Assembly: GCA_014218235.1 (NCBI GenBank)
Contig: CM024757.1
Span: 149,991,371-150,055,370, forward strand
Length of the DNA: 64,000 nt
From: Colocasia esculenta
Taxonomy: Eukaryota > Streptophyta > Magnoliopsida > Alismatales > Araceae
Direction: 5' to 3'
The notes below the pieces were generated by a model that saw only the letters and a program-made list of their open reading frames with translations, had not been told where the DNA came from and searched no databases. Numbering within the stretch: the stretch's first letter is position 1; the number at the start of each line of letters is the position of its first letter. Position numbers and translations under genes: made by a program. Positions 23,887 through 35,750 of the stretch are shown here, piece by piece.

Positions 23887-25657
23887 ATGGCAGCCCAAAG
23901 CAACTTCGAAGGTCAGTCAGTCAACAGGCCTCCCTTGTTCGATGGAGAAGACTACACCTACTGGAAGACTAGAATGGAATATTTTCTACAAGGTCATGAT
24001 TACACAATCTGGTCCATTGTAGAAGAAGGTGATCTTTTGGTCACAAACGCTAAGGCTCAGTGGACAGATGATGATAAGAAACAAATATCCTTAAACTGCA
24101 AAGCCAAGAGCATATTATGCTGTGCCCTAAGCAAGAAAGAATTCAATAGAGTCTCAGCCTGCAAATCCGCAATGGAGATGTGGGAAAAGCTCAGAATTAC
24201 CTATGAAGGGACAGACAAGGTAAAGGAGACAAGAATAGATATTCTAGTAGCTCAATATGAAAGATTTCAGATGCAGATAGGTGAATCAATAACTCAGATG
24301 TTCAGCAGATTCACAGACATTACAAATGGATTAGCTGGTTTGGGAAAGGTTTATGATGTACCAGATATGGTTAGAAATGTCCTCAGATCTCTACCATCTT
24401 CATGGACTCCAAAGGTAACAGCCATTGAAGAAGCCAATGATTTAAAGTTAATGTCATTGGAAAAGCTAATAGGATCTCTCATGGGTCACGAGATAAACAT
24501 GGAGAGATTAGGAGAATCCTCCAGCAGAAGGAAACAATCAAATGCTCTCAAAGCAAGTGAAGATAATTCAGAAGAATCTTTGGATAATAGTGAAAGTAGT
24601 AAAGACAGTGATGATGAAGAAGCCATGCTGTCTCGAAGACTTCAAAGGATTCTAGCAAAGAAAAAGAAGTATCAGTCCAGAAGAAAATTTTTCAAGAAAA
24701 ACAAAGACTTCAGAAAACCAGAAGTAAAGGATCAAAAGAAAGGAGAAGTGATCTGTTATGAATGCAAGAAGCCTGGACACATCAAGGCAGACTGTCCAAC
24801 GCTTAAGAAAAATGATCACAAAAAGAGGACAACTTAGAAGATTCAAGAAGTACAAAAAGAAGGCAATGGCAGCTGCTTGGGAGAATAGCAGTGACTCAGA
24901 CAGTGAGTCAAGCTCAAGCAGTGAAGGTGAAGAAGTCAACTTGGCTTTCATGGCCAACACCGAAGACAAGGTAACTTCTGACTCTTTTTGATTCATGCAA
25001 TGATTCAGATTCTGATAACTTAGAAAGTGCTTTTAATGAACTTTATGAAAAATATAAAGAAGTATCTAAATTACTTAAAAATAGTAAGAAAAATTTAGTC
25101 TGTTAGAAAATACAAACTCAGACCTAAAAACAGAAAACGAAGAACTTGAAAAATAATTAACTGAACAGAAAAGGAGAAATGAATTATTGTGTGAAGATTA
25201 AAAGAAAAAAAAAAAAAAAATAACTAACCTAGAAAAACAGGAAGACTTAAGTGAACTCAAAACAGAAATAGAAAGACTAAATAAAGAAAAGGAACACCTG
25301 ACAAACACTATAAATAAGTTCACAAATAATAAACCACTCCTAATGATAAATGGAGCTAAAAGATCAACTAAAAAGAAATATGGTTTTGGATATACTCCCT
25401 CAGAAAATGAAGAAACAAAAGCCTTTCCGAAAACTTATCCAACTCCTAAATTTATATCTGAAAAGAATAAAGAACATAAAAAATTTAAACACACACCAGT
25501 TGAAAGAGTAACTAGAACAACCTGCTGTACTCACTGTAATAGACTTGGACATAACAAAGAAACCTGTCCTAACAAGAACAAAAAATGGATAATTAAAGGA
25601 AAAGACAATGATACTAACCCATCAGGACCCAAAAGAACTTGGGTACCTAAAATTTAG
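23887..25657 (+). pseudogene. gag: Copia Gag (SIRE type), frameshifted
   Basis: The likely start is the ATG at 23887 (MAAQSNFEGQSVNRPP); an upstream ATG at 23824 overlaps the primer-binding site and is less likely. Residues 1-230 contain the UBN2/DUF4219-type Copia Gag region (FDGEDYTYWKTRMEYFL..., ACKSAMEMWEKL). A first CCHC knuckle, CYECKKPGHIKADC, is at 24754-24795. The frame ends at 24837 but continues in another frame at about 24830-24991 (KKAMAAAWENSSDSDSESSS), then through a Lys/Glu-rich, A-rich stretch with stops at 25100-25320. A second knuckle, CTHCNRLGHNKETC, lies at 25526-25567, and the frame ends TWVPKI and stop at 25657. Gag would package the RNA in virus-like particles. At least two breaks are visible, some possibly sequencing errors in A-runs. 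Confidence 0.9.
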
Positions 25658-25671
25658 TGTTTTAATTTCAG

Positions 25672-28600
25672 GGAAAGTCAAGAGCATCCAAATGGTATTT
25701 GGACAGTGGATGCTCGAGGCACATGTCAGGCAACAAGAAGTTTTTCGTTGATCTCCAAGCTGAAGAAGGTACAGTCACATGGAGATAATGGAAAAGGAGT
25801 TGTAATAGGAAGTGGATCCGTAAATATCAAAGGAAAATCAGTAAGTAATGAAGATTTATGCTGGTCAAGGGGTTAAAGCACAATCTATCAGTATCAGCCA
25901 GTTGTGTGACAAAGGCCATCAAATTCAGTTTCAAGAATCAAAATGCAGTATCTTAAAGGATGGTGCAGTCATATTTGAAGCCTACAGAGAAAGAAATTTG
26001 TATGTTCTATATCTCGAGGAACTCAAAGATCAAGATGTGTGTTTGGCAGCTAGTAAAGATCAATCAACTGAGTTGTGGCACAGAAGATTGGGCCACTGTA
26101 GCTTGGACGGGTTGAACAGGCTCAGAAAGAGAAAGCTAGTGGAAGGACTGCCAAAGGTAAATTTCAGATTGGACAGCATTTGCAGACCTTGTGCAAGAGG
26201 AAAGCACACCAAGAGCTCCTTCAAATCAAAGACTGTAGTAACCACCTCAAAGCCCTTAGAACTACTTCACATGGATCTATTTGGGCCAATGAGGACTACC
26301 AGTTTGGGAGGAAAGATTTTGGATTTGTAATAGTTGATGATTATTCGAAATTCACTTGGGTATCCTTTCTAGAGCACAAAGATGACACATTTGAAAATTT
26401 TGTCAGCTTCAGTAAGAAAGTTCAGAAAGATCAGAAATTCACAATTGTCTCTATCCGATCAGATCATGGTGGTGAGTTTCAGAATGAAAAGTTTACAAGT
26501 TCTGTGATGATCAAGGAATTGAGCACAACTTCTCAGCTCCAAGGACACCTCAACAGAATGGAATTGCTGAGAGGAAAAACAGAACTCTCTGAATATGGCA
26601 AGAACCATGTTGTCAGAATATGATTTGCCAAGATACTTCTGGGCCGAAGCTATCAACACTGCATGTTATATCATTAATAGAGTGATGATCAGGCCAATTC
26701 TGAAGAAGACTGCTTATGAACTCTACAAAGGAAGAAGGCCAAAGATCAGCCATTTCAGAATATTTGGATGTCCTTGCTTCATCCATAACAATGGAAAAAG
26801 AGACATTGGTAAGTTGGATGCCAAATAAGATGAAGGCATCTTTATGGGGTACTCTTCTAAACCCAAAGGTTATAGAGTTTTCAATAAACGTTCCTATTAA
26901 TTGAACAATCTGTACATGTTATTTTTGATGAATCTAACCCTTCCTTGAAAAAGGAAGAAATTAGTGACATTGATGATGCAGATGACTTGTCTGAAAAGTT
27001 AAAGAATACCTCAATTAAGGACAAGGATGATCCTCCTCTGGAAGAACTGCAACAAACTGAAATTCACATGAAAATCTTCCAAAAGAATGGAGACATCAGA
27101 AAGATCACCCTCCTGAAAATAGTATTGGTGATCCATCTATAGGGGTAAGAACAAGAGGTAATGTAATTCCTTGTGATTACTTAGCCTTTGTTTCTCAAAT
27201 AGAGCCTAAGACAGTCAATGAAGCTTTATCTGATGAATCTTGGATATTAGCCATGCAAGATGAACTAAATCAGTTCAAGAGAAACCAAGTATGGTCACTT
27301 GTTCCTAGACCATCCATTCATTCAGTTATTGGCACCAAGTGGGTGTTCAGAAATAAACTGGATGAGTCTGGAATAATCTTAAGGAACAAGGCCAGACTGG
27401 TAGCTCAAGGCTACTCCCAAGAGGAAGTCATAGATTTCGATGAAACCTATGCACCTGTAGCTAGACTTGAGGCTATTAGGATTTTACTTGCTTATGCATC
27501 TGCATTTGATTTAAAACTATTTCAAATGGATGTCAAATCAGCCTTGTTAAATGGCTTTATCAAGGAGGAAGTTTATGTTGAACAACCTCCAGGTTTTGAT
27601 GATCTCGAATTTCCAAATCATGTATTTAAACTACATAAGGTATTATATGGTTTGAAGCAAGCACCTAGAGCCTGGTATGAAAGGCTCAGTACTTTCTTAT
27701 TAGATCATGGTTTCACTAGAGGTAAAGTAGATAGTACATTATTTATAAAGTCTAAGGATAACATATACTTCTTGTGCAAATATATGTAGATGATATTATT
27801 TTTGGATCTACTGATGAATCTCTTTGCAAGTACTTTGAAAAGCTTATGCAGGGAGAATTCGAAATGAGCTTGATGGGGGAGCTAAGCTACTTCCTTGGAT
27901 TGCAAATTAAGCAAGGGAAGGATGGCACTCATATCTGTCAAGCCAAGTACACCCAAGAGCTGTTAAAGATATTTGGATTTGAAGATGCAAAGCCTTTATC
28001 AACCCCAATGAGCACATCAATCAGAATGGACAGTGATCAAAAAGGTAAAAAGGTAGATCAAAAGAATTATCGAGGTATGATAGGATCATTACTTTACTTA
28101 ACTGCAAGTAGACCAGATATTTTGTTTAGTGTGTGCATGTGTGCTAGATATCAGGCAGACCCTAGAGAGTCTCATTTAATTTCAGTAAAAAGAATATTTA
28201 GATATCTGGCTAGAACTCATGATTAGGTCTCTGGTATCCTAGATCTTGTGAAATAGAATTAGTAGGATATTCAGATGCTGATTATGCTGGATGCAAAGTA
28301 GATAGAAAAAGCACCAGTGGTTCTTGTCAGTTTCTTGCAGGATGTTTAATATCATGGTCATCCAAGAAACAAAATTCAGTAGCTTTATCAACAGCTGAGG
28401 CAGAATATGTTGCTGCTGGAAGTTGCTGTACACAACTTCTTTGGATAAAGCAACAACTTGAGGATTTCGGAATTCACATCAAATCAATTCCACTATTGTG
28501 TGATAATACAAGTGCCATCAACCTCACCAAAAATCCAGTTCAGCACTCAAGGACAAAGCACATTGAGGTAAGATATCATTTTATTCGAGACCACGTAGCT

Positions 28601-28723
28601 AGTGGTAATTTAGAAATTTCTTTTATAGATACAAATGGTCAATTAGCAGACATCTTCACAAAAGCCCTACCTGAAGAGAGATTTACATCTCTTAGAAGGG
28701 AATTAGGGATGTGCAATGTGTGA
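25672..28723 (+). pseudogene. pol: Copia Pol: protease, integrase, reverse transcriptase, RNase H, frameshifted
   Basis: Protease: WYLDSGCSRHMSG, with the catalytic DSG near 25702. GAG-pre-integrase: ELWHRRLGH...CRPCARGKH (HHCC) near 26070-26205. Integrase core: HMDLFGP near 26270, SDHGGEF near 26460 and NGIAERKNRT near 26560 supply D, D and E. Reverse transcriptase: GTKWVFRNK, KARLVAQGYSQ, QMDVKSALLNG and YVDDIIFGS (27783-27809). RNase H: GYSDADYAGC, STAEAEYVAA, TKHIEVRYHFIRDH, ADIFTKALPEERF, then the stop at 28723. Integrase before RT is the Ty1/Copia order. Pol starts in a different frame from the end of gag. Breaks lie near 25790-25850, 26300, 26520, 26825-26945, 27770 and 28226; the last two look like single-base losses. 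It is inactive as read. Confidence 0.95.
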
Positions 28724-29135
28724 AAAGATCTCTGTAATTTTATTGGCATAAAAATTTCAAAATTTTCAGATAGAAATGAAATTTTCCCTCTTTAACAATG
28801 GGCAAAATTCAGTTTGTCTACATTCCTTGACCGCTATCGTATTAAAAGTTGTTTGACCCGTCAAACGATTTTGTCGTTTTCTGGCTTTACTGCCTCTGGC
28901 GCTTCACTTTTCGATAAAATAGTAATAATTTATTCAAATCGTTCTGAGAACGACTTGTCTTCTACCTTTACCCTTTTATCCTCTATCCGTTCACCCAAAT
29001 CCGATGCCCTAACGATTTTGGGATCGACTCTCTGCAACTTTCGAAGATTTCTCCTCTTCCCGCGAAGAATCCCTTCGAGAGCTTCCACCTCTTCCGTCAT
29101 TTCCCTTCACCAGAATCTCCTTCTTCTCTGCACCC
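28724..29135 (+). promoter_or_regulatory. Spacer between pol and accessory ORF, possible internal promoter
   Basis: 412 bp non-coding. It contains AAACGATTTTGTCG, the near-palindrome TCGTTCTGAGAACGA (28939-28953), a TATA-like CGATAAAATAG (28912-28922) and a CT-rich leader ending CACCCATGG. The minus-strand relative at 63499-63902 has a spacer of 404 bp with the same near-palindrome (63678-63692). It could drive a separate transcript of the accessory ORF or hold a splice acceptor; neither is shown. Confidence 0.4.
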
Positions 29136-29849
29136 ATGGCCGCTCCGATGATCTCCGGAAGCATAGGGCTACAGTGCTGAGTATTGTCCACAAAGGAGCA
29201 AGAGAGGTTTACGTTTGTGAAGACGAAGATTTGCGGAAATACAGTGGATGTTCAGAATCTTGAGAAGAGTGGCTTGGCCAGGCTAGTCGACGCCCTGAGA
29301 AGATTGCAGTGGTTGGATGTAGTCACTTTCAATGAGGTAAGCTACCCGGACTTGGTGAAAGCCTTCTACATTTGTCTGAAATCGGAAACAGATGGGTCCC
29401 TTGTTCCTCTGTCAAGGGCATCCAAATCAGAATAACCCATGAGCTTTTGCGTGATTTGTTTGGAGTGAAAACCTCTGGATTTAGTGGCATTCACTCTGTG
29501 AATGATGAAGTCAAAGGTCTCGGGATTATTGGTCCAGGGTTTAAGCTGAAGGACGGGAAGCTTGATATTAATCAGATGTCCGCATTGTTGAACCACTCTA
29601 TGGTTATCTGTGATCTTGGTATTTTGGTGATAACAAAATATATGATGCATTTAGATGATAACAAAAATATATTGCGGAGATAACAAAATATAGGTATTCA
29701 TAAATATTTTTGCTTCATCTGTGTCGCATCAATCCCATAGCAAAATGCTAAGTCTTACATTGATGCAATATATGGCGCACTAAAATGATAAAATCGATGT
29801 TTAATCAATATACATCGATTTCTGTTTAAAGTGCCAAAGTATTAAGCGC

Positions 29850-30500
29850 AACGATTTGTTAAGAAATCATTCCCATAACGATTTCATCTTTGAGCGCATT
29901 GATTTGATAAGAAATCGTTCCCATAACGATTTCTTCTATAAAGCGCAAGAAGTCGATGCCATAACGATTTCATAAGTGTTCGCAACGATTTCTTCTGTAA
30001 GCGCAACGATTTGTTAAGAAGTCGATGCCATAACGATTTCATAAGTGTTCGCAACGATTTCTTCTGTAAGCGCAACGATTTGTTAAGAAGTCGATGCCAT
30101 AACGATTTCATAAGTATTTGCAACGATTTCTTCTGTAAAGCGCAAGAAGTCGATGCCATAACGATTTCATAAGTGTTCGCAACGATTTCTTCTGTAAGCG
30201 CAACGATTTGTTAAGAAGTCGATGCCATAACGATTTCATAAGTATTTGCAACGATTTCTTCTGTAAAGCGCAAGAAGTCGATGCCATAACGATTTCATAA
30301 GTATTCGCAACGATTTCTTCTGTAAAGCGCAAGAAGTCGATCTCATAACGATTTCATAAGTGAGTGCAACGATTTGCCCACACATCGATTTGCTTGCATA
30401 ACGATTTCATAATGTTCGCATCGATCCGTTTATAAATGAGCAACGACTCTTCTCATAATGATTTCATAAGTCATGCTCATAACGATTTCTTCATGGATTC
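29850..30500 (+). repeat. AACGATTTC array in U3 of gag-only element, 5' LTR
   Basis: A repeating unit of roughly 60 bp, GCCATAACGATTTCATAAGT then GCAACGATTTCTTCTGTAAG and CGCAACGATTTGTTAAGAAG, occurs several times with length variation. The same array is in the 3' LTR at 34050-34700. Confidence 0.9.
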
Positions 30501-30797
30501 TGTTCAAACACAGATTGCCTTTATATTTCAAATATGCTTGGCGCTTAAATGAAAAGTCAAATATCTTCTGACAAAAAGCTGCATGCATATCTCAGAGTCT
30601 TGTCAAAAAGATATGACCTCTATTTTCAGTATGTTAGCAGAAGCACAGTACCATGCATCTGTTTATCATAAACACTCTTTTATGCTAACACTCTCTTCTA
30701 TGCTCACAGACATCGAAGACCATCAGAGTCTGATTAAGACAAATGAAGAGGAGATGAGCAACGGCTAGAACTCCAACGGATTTATTCAAATTGCTCA

Positions 30798-30805
30798 TAT
30801 AAAAG
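30798..30805 (+). promoter_or_regulatory. TATA box, gag-only element 5' LTR
   Basis: TATAAAAG in the context GCTCATATAAAAGATGAAG, 1213 bp into the LTR. The same is at 35003-35010 in the 3' LTR. Confidence 0.7.
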
Positions 30806-31549
30806 ATGAAGCAAGGCTAAAGAAGAAGTAAGAGCTTTCCTGAAGATTTTTCAAGAGTGTACATCCGGGAAGAACCTCAACTCCACATACACTCAAAGGA
30901 AAAGAGAGAAAGAGCCTGAGCCCAAGAAGAAGTGTTCAAGCATCTGAAGCACTGAAGCATTCAAGCTCCTTCTCCTCTCTTCTCTCTCTCTCTCTGTGCA
31001 TCTTGTAAATCTGGGGGAGAGAGTCTTTTGCTGAGAGTTCTTGTAGTTGGTTTTTATTTGTTCCAACTCTCAGCTTTGTTCTTTCTTTTCTAAGAAAGAC
31101 TTCTGTCCAGCTGTAGGACTGTATACAGTGTCTAACCCAGCTAGGGGTTTTGTCTAGCAGAACCGCACTGGGGTTTGTACCAGGAGGTTGGCTTCTTTAC
31201 CTGTAAGAGAAGTGGGCTGCCTTCTTGCCCGGAAAGAGAAGAAGACCAGCTGGGGTGCTGGGTGTTGTAGTGTCCTTAAGGGGGACTGTACCCTTGGTTA
31301 GTGAAATCCCAAGAGGTTGCTTGGGGACTGGACGTAGGACTTCCATGTGGGAAGGGCCGAACCAGGATAAATCTCTTGTGTTATTTGTGTGATTGTTTAT
31401 TTGCTTCCGCACTGCTACTCTTTATCACACTAAACTAACCAAACCTTCAAGTGTTAATTTCTGTGTTTAAGTTTCTATTTCAGATTTCAGAAAAACCTAT
31501 TCACCCCCCCTCTAGGTTAGCTTGCTGCCGTACCAAAAGGGCCAACAAG

Positions 31550-31561
31550 TGGTATCAGAGC
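31550..31561 (+). other. Primer-binding site of the gag-only element
   Basis: TGGTATCAGAGC, two bases after the end of the 5' LTR. Confidence 0.9.
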
Positions 31562-31609
31562 GGTCTCTGATCATTCAAAGAAGATCCAACGATCTTAGAG
31601 CAAAGATCT

Positions 31610-33400
31610 ATGGCAGCTCAAGGATATGCTGAAGGTCAATCAGTCACCAGACCTCCATTCTTTGACGGTGAAGATTATCAATACTGGAAAATGAGAATGG
31701 AATGCTTCATTCGAGGCACAGACTTTGATCTGTGGCAGGTAATTGAGGTAGGTGATTTTGTTATTGTTCCTATTGAAGGCACTACTGTCATTACACCTGC
31801 TGATAAAAGTAAATTATCTTTAAACTTTAAAGCTAAGAACTACTTATGTTGTGCCTTATCCAAAAGAGAATTTAGTAGAGTGTCTGCATGCAAATCTGCT
31901 AAAGAAATTTGGGATAAACTGCAGATAACTTATGAAGGAACGGAATAAAGTGAACAAACTAGAATAGATATTCTTGGTTCACAATATGAACAATTTAAAA
32001 TGCTTCCAAGCAAAAACATTACTACTATGTATAATAGATTTTCAAGCATAGTAGTAGGCTTAAATCTCTTGGTAAAACTCTTTCCAATGAAGAAACCGTT
32101 AGAAAAATACTTAGGTCTTTAACCGTTTCATGGACACCTAAAGTAACCGCTATTGAGAAGCCCATGACTTAACCAAATGTCAATTGATAATTTAATAGGT
32201 TCTCTCATGGCACATGAAATAAATATGGAGCGATTGTCTGAAAGCTCATCTAAGAAGAAATGTACTAATGCTCTTAAGGTTGTAGCTGCTCCTTCCACTT
32301 CTTCTTCTAGCTCCAAAAATGCAGATTCTGAAGACAGTGACGTAGATGAAGTACTGTCCAAGCTTCAGAAAATTCTCAAGAAGAAGAAAAATGGATCAAG
32401 AAGGTTTCAAAAGAAAGAGAGAAAAGAAAAAGAACCAGTCTGCTATGAATGCAGAAAACCTGGACATCTAAGACCAGATTGTCCTAAACTAAAGAAGATT
32501 GGTCAACCAGAAAAGTCCAAAAAGAAGCACAAGAAATTCAAAAGAAAAGCTATGGCGGCTGCTTGGGAAAATGAAGAGACCACATGCTCAGAATCATCAA
32601 GCTCAGAATCAGAGAAAGAGCAGGTAAATCTAGCCCTCATGGTAGGACTAGATGAGGTACATCCTAACTCATCTTTTGATTCTTGCACAGATTCAGGATC
32701 AGAATCTGAAGACTTAGAAGAAGTATTTAATGAACTATATGAAAAACATAAAAATGTTGTAAAAGAATTAAAGAATCTAAAAAACAACATATTTGCTTAG
32801 AAAACACCAATTCTGATCTTAAATCCGAATTGGAGCAACTAGAAAAACAATTAAAGGATAGTAAAGATAATAATTCTCTTTTGAATGAAAATTTAAGGAG
32901 CACAGATAATGAAAAAGTAGAGTTGGAAGAAAAAGTGAAAACTCTAACTGAAGAAAATTTTTATTTAAAAGAATCAGTTAGGAAATTAACTAAAGGAAAA
33001 ACATCTCTAGCCCTATGCTTAAAAGGATCAAAATCTGGAAATGACAAACAAGGCTTGGTTATACACCTCCAGAAAAAGGAAAACAAGTAATAACTCAGGA
33101 AAATATCCTTTACCAAAATTTGTAAAAGAAACCAAAATGCCTCAGAAAAAGGAACCTGAAACAACCAAGCTTTATCAAAAGAAAAAGGTTTCTAAAAATT
33201 ATGTTCAAATCATGCATCACAAAGGCAATAAGAACTGCAAAACAAATTATATTCATTGCTGCTCTCATTGCAATAAACTAGGACACACTGTGAACACCTG
33301 CACAACTAAGCACCTAGTTTGGATACCTAAAGGCTATTTTATGCATCTAATCATCAAGGACCCAAAAAGATTTGGGTACCTACTTCTGAGTAGTTATTTG
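31610..33400 (+). pseudogene. gag: Copia Gag of the non-autonomous element, frameshifted
   Basis: It starts at ATG 31610 (MAAQGYAEGQSVTRPP) and shares the FDGEDYQYWKMRMECF and ACKSAKEIWDKLQITYEG signatures with the Gag at 23887. A stop at about 31946 follows EGTE where the relative reads EGTDKVKE, consistent with a small indel. The reading resumes through 32177-32800, with knuckle CYECRKPGHLRPDC and an acidic Ser-rich tail. It continues in another frame at 32830-33090 (Lys/Glu-rich, coiled-coil-like) and at 33041-33400, with the second knuckle CSHCNKLGHTVNTC. It ends just before where protease would begin. If the breaks were absent, it could still package RNA for a partner element. Confidence 0.9.
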
Positions 33401-33790
33401 CAGGTTAGCCTTGGAGCATCAAAAACCAAGGATGCTCAAGGCAGGAGTGACTGCAGACTCTTCATTCAAATCACATCTGAAGAAAGAGTAGTCACAAAAA
33501 TGAATTGGTCTTCATTACTAATAATTATTTACAAGTTTCATTTAGGTGGAGTCTCTCACTCAGGGGGAGCACAGACTAAGGGGGAGTTATTCATTTATGT
33601 CAATCATTGTTGAACCCCTCAATGGTAAGAAACTCTCTAAAGGAACATGATTCTTGGTAAGACCTTTCCTTTTTGGATTATTGACAAAAAGGGGGAGAGT
33701 AAGTATGCTCTATGAATTTTCTGCCTAAATCCTTTTTCATCCCATTCAGAAAATTCGCATAAATTTTGTCATCACCAAAAAGGGGGAGAT
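33400..33790 (+). other. 3' leader with repeated polypurine-tract-like sequences
   Basis: Non-coding. AGGGGGAG occurs at about 33563, 33582, 33689 and finally in the true tract AAAAAGGGGGAGAT at 33777-33790 next to the 3' LTR. The deletion junction that removed pol lies near 33410-33440. Confidence 0.6.
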
Positions 33791-35750
33791 TGTTGAACCA
33801 CTCTATGGTTATCTGTGATCTTGGTATTTTGGTGATAACAAAATATATGATGCATTTAGATGATAACAAAATATATATTGCGGAGATAACAAAATATAGG
33901 TATTCATAAATATTTTTGCTTCATCTGTGTCGCATCAATCCCATAGCAAAATGCTAAGTCTTACATTGATGCAATATATGGCGCACTAAAATGATAAAAT
34001 CGATGTTTAATCAATATACATCGATTTCTGTTTAAAGTGCCAAAGTATTAAGCGCAACGATTTGTTAAGAAATCATTCCCATAACGATTTCATCTTTGAG
34101 CGCATTGATTTGATAAGAAATCGTTCCCATAACGATTTCTTCTATAAAGCGCAAGAAGTCGATGCCATAACGATTTCATAAGTGTTCGCAACGATTTCTT
34201 CTGTAAGCGCAACGATTTGTTAAGAAGTCGATGCCATAACGATTTCATAAGTGTTCGCAACGATTTCTTCTGTAAGCGCAACGATTTGTTAAGAAGTCGA
34301 TGCCATAACGATTTCATAAGTATTTGCAATGATTTCTTCTGTAAAGCGCAAGAAGTCGATGCCATAACGATTTCATAAGTGTTCGCAACGATTTCTTCTG
34401 TAAGCGCAACGATTTGTTAAGAAGTCGATGCCATAACGATTTCATAAGTATTGCAACGATTTCTTCTGTAAAGCGCAAGAAGTCGATGCCATAACGATTT
34501 CATAAGTATTCGCAACGATTTCTTCTGTAAAGCGCAAGAAGTCGATCTCATAACGATTTCATAAGTGAGTGCAACGATTTGCCCACACATCGATTTGCTT
34601 GCATAACGATTTCATAAATGTTCGCATCGATCCGTTTATAAATGAGCAACGACTCTTCTCATAATGATTTCATAAGTCATGCTCATAACGATTTCTTCAT
34701 GGATTCTGTTCAAACACAGATTGCCTTTATATTTCAAATATGCTTGGCGCTTAAATGAAAAGTCAAATATCTTCTGACAAAAAGCTGCATGCATATCTCA
34801 GAGTCTTGTCAAAAAGATATGACCTCTATTTTCAGTATGTTAGCAGAAGCACAGTACCATGCATCGTTTATCATAAACACTCTTTTATGCTAACACTCTC
34901 TTCTATGCTCACAGACATCGAAGACCATCAGAGTCTGATTAAGACAAATGAAGAGGAGATGAGCAACGGTTAGAACTCCAACGGATTTATTCAAATTGCT
35001 CATATAAAAGATGAAGCAAGGCTAAAGAAGAAGTAAGAGCTTTCCTGAAGATTTTTTCAAGAGTGTACATCCGGGAAGAACCTCAACTCCACATACACTC
35101 AAAGGAAAAGAGAGAAAGAGCCTGAGCCCAAGAAGAAGTGTTCAAGCATCTGAAGCACTGAAGCATTCAAGCTCCTTCTCCTCTCTTCTTCTCTTCTCTC
35201 TGTGCATCTTGTAAATCTGGGGGAGAGAGTCTTTTGCTGAGAGTTCTTGTAGTTGGTTTTATTTGTTCCAACTCTCAGCTTTGTTCTTTCTTTTCTAAGA
35301 AGACTTCTGTCCAGCTGTAGGACTGTATACAGTGTCTAACCCAGCTAGGGGTTTGTGTCTAGCAGAACCGCACTGGGGTTTGTACCAGAGGTTGGCTTCT
35401 TTACCTGTAAGAGAAGTGGGCTGCCTTCTTGCCGGGAAAGAGAAGAAGACCAGCTGGGGTGCTGGGTGTTGTAGTGTCCTTAAGGGGGACTGTACCCTTG
35501 GTTAGTGAAATCCCAAGAGGTTGCTTGGGGACTGGACGTAGGACTTCCATGTGGGAAGGGCCGAACCAGGATAAATCTCTTGTGTTATTTGTGTGATTGT
35601 TTATTTGCTTCCGCACTGCTACTCTATCACACTAAACTAACCAAACCTTCAAGTGTTAATTTCTGTGTTTAAAGTTTCTATTTCAGATTTCAGAAAAACC
35701 TATTCACCCCCCCTCTAGGTTAGCTTGCTGTCGTACCAAAAGGGCCAACA
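33791..35750 (+). repeat. 3' LTR of the gag-only element
   Basis: 1960 bp, almost identical to 29586-31547. It includes the AACGATTTC array (34050-34700) and TATAAAAG at 35003-35010. Confidence 0.95.

Larger units (their letters stand above)
29586..31547 (+). repeat. 5' LTR of the gag-only element
   Basis: 1962 bp. The U3 array of AACGATTTC lies at 29850-30500, TATA box TATAAAAG at 30798-30805, and the LTR ends CACCCCCCCTCTAGG...GGGCCAACA. It is of a different subfamily from the LTRs at 21931 and 39083 but has the same layout. Confidence 0.95.
29586..35750 (+). mobile_element. Gag-only SIRE-type Copia derivative (non-autonomous)
   Basis: LTRs are 29586-31547 (1962 bp) and 33791-35750 (1960 bp), TGTTGAAC...GGGCCAACA, flanked by the 5-bp duplication CGCAT (29581-29585, 35751-35755). 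Primer-binding site TGGTATCAGAGC is at 31550-31561 and polypurine tract AAAAAGGGGGAGAT at 33777-33790. The internal region is only 2243 bp and holds gag; pol and the accessory ORF are missing. The two LTRs differ only by a few bases and single-base indels, so this is the youngest insertion visible. It would need proteins from a full-length relative to move. Confidence 0.95.
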
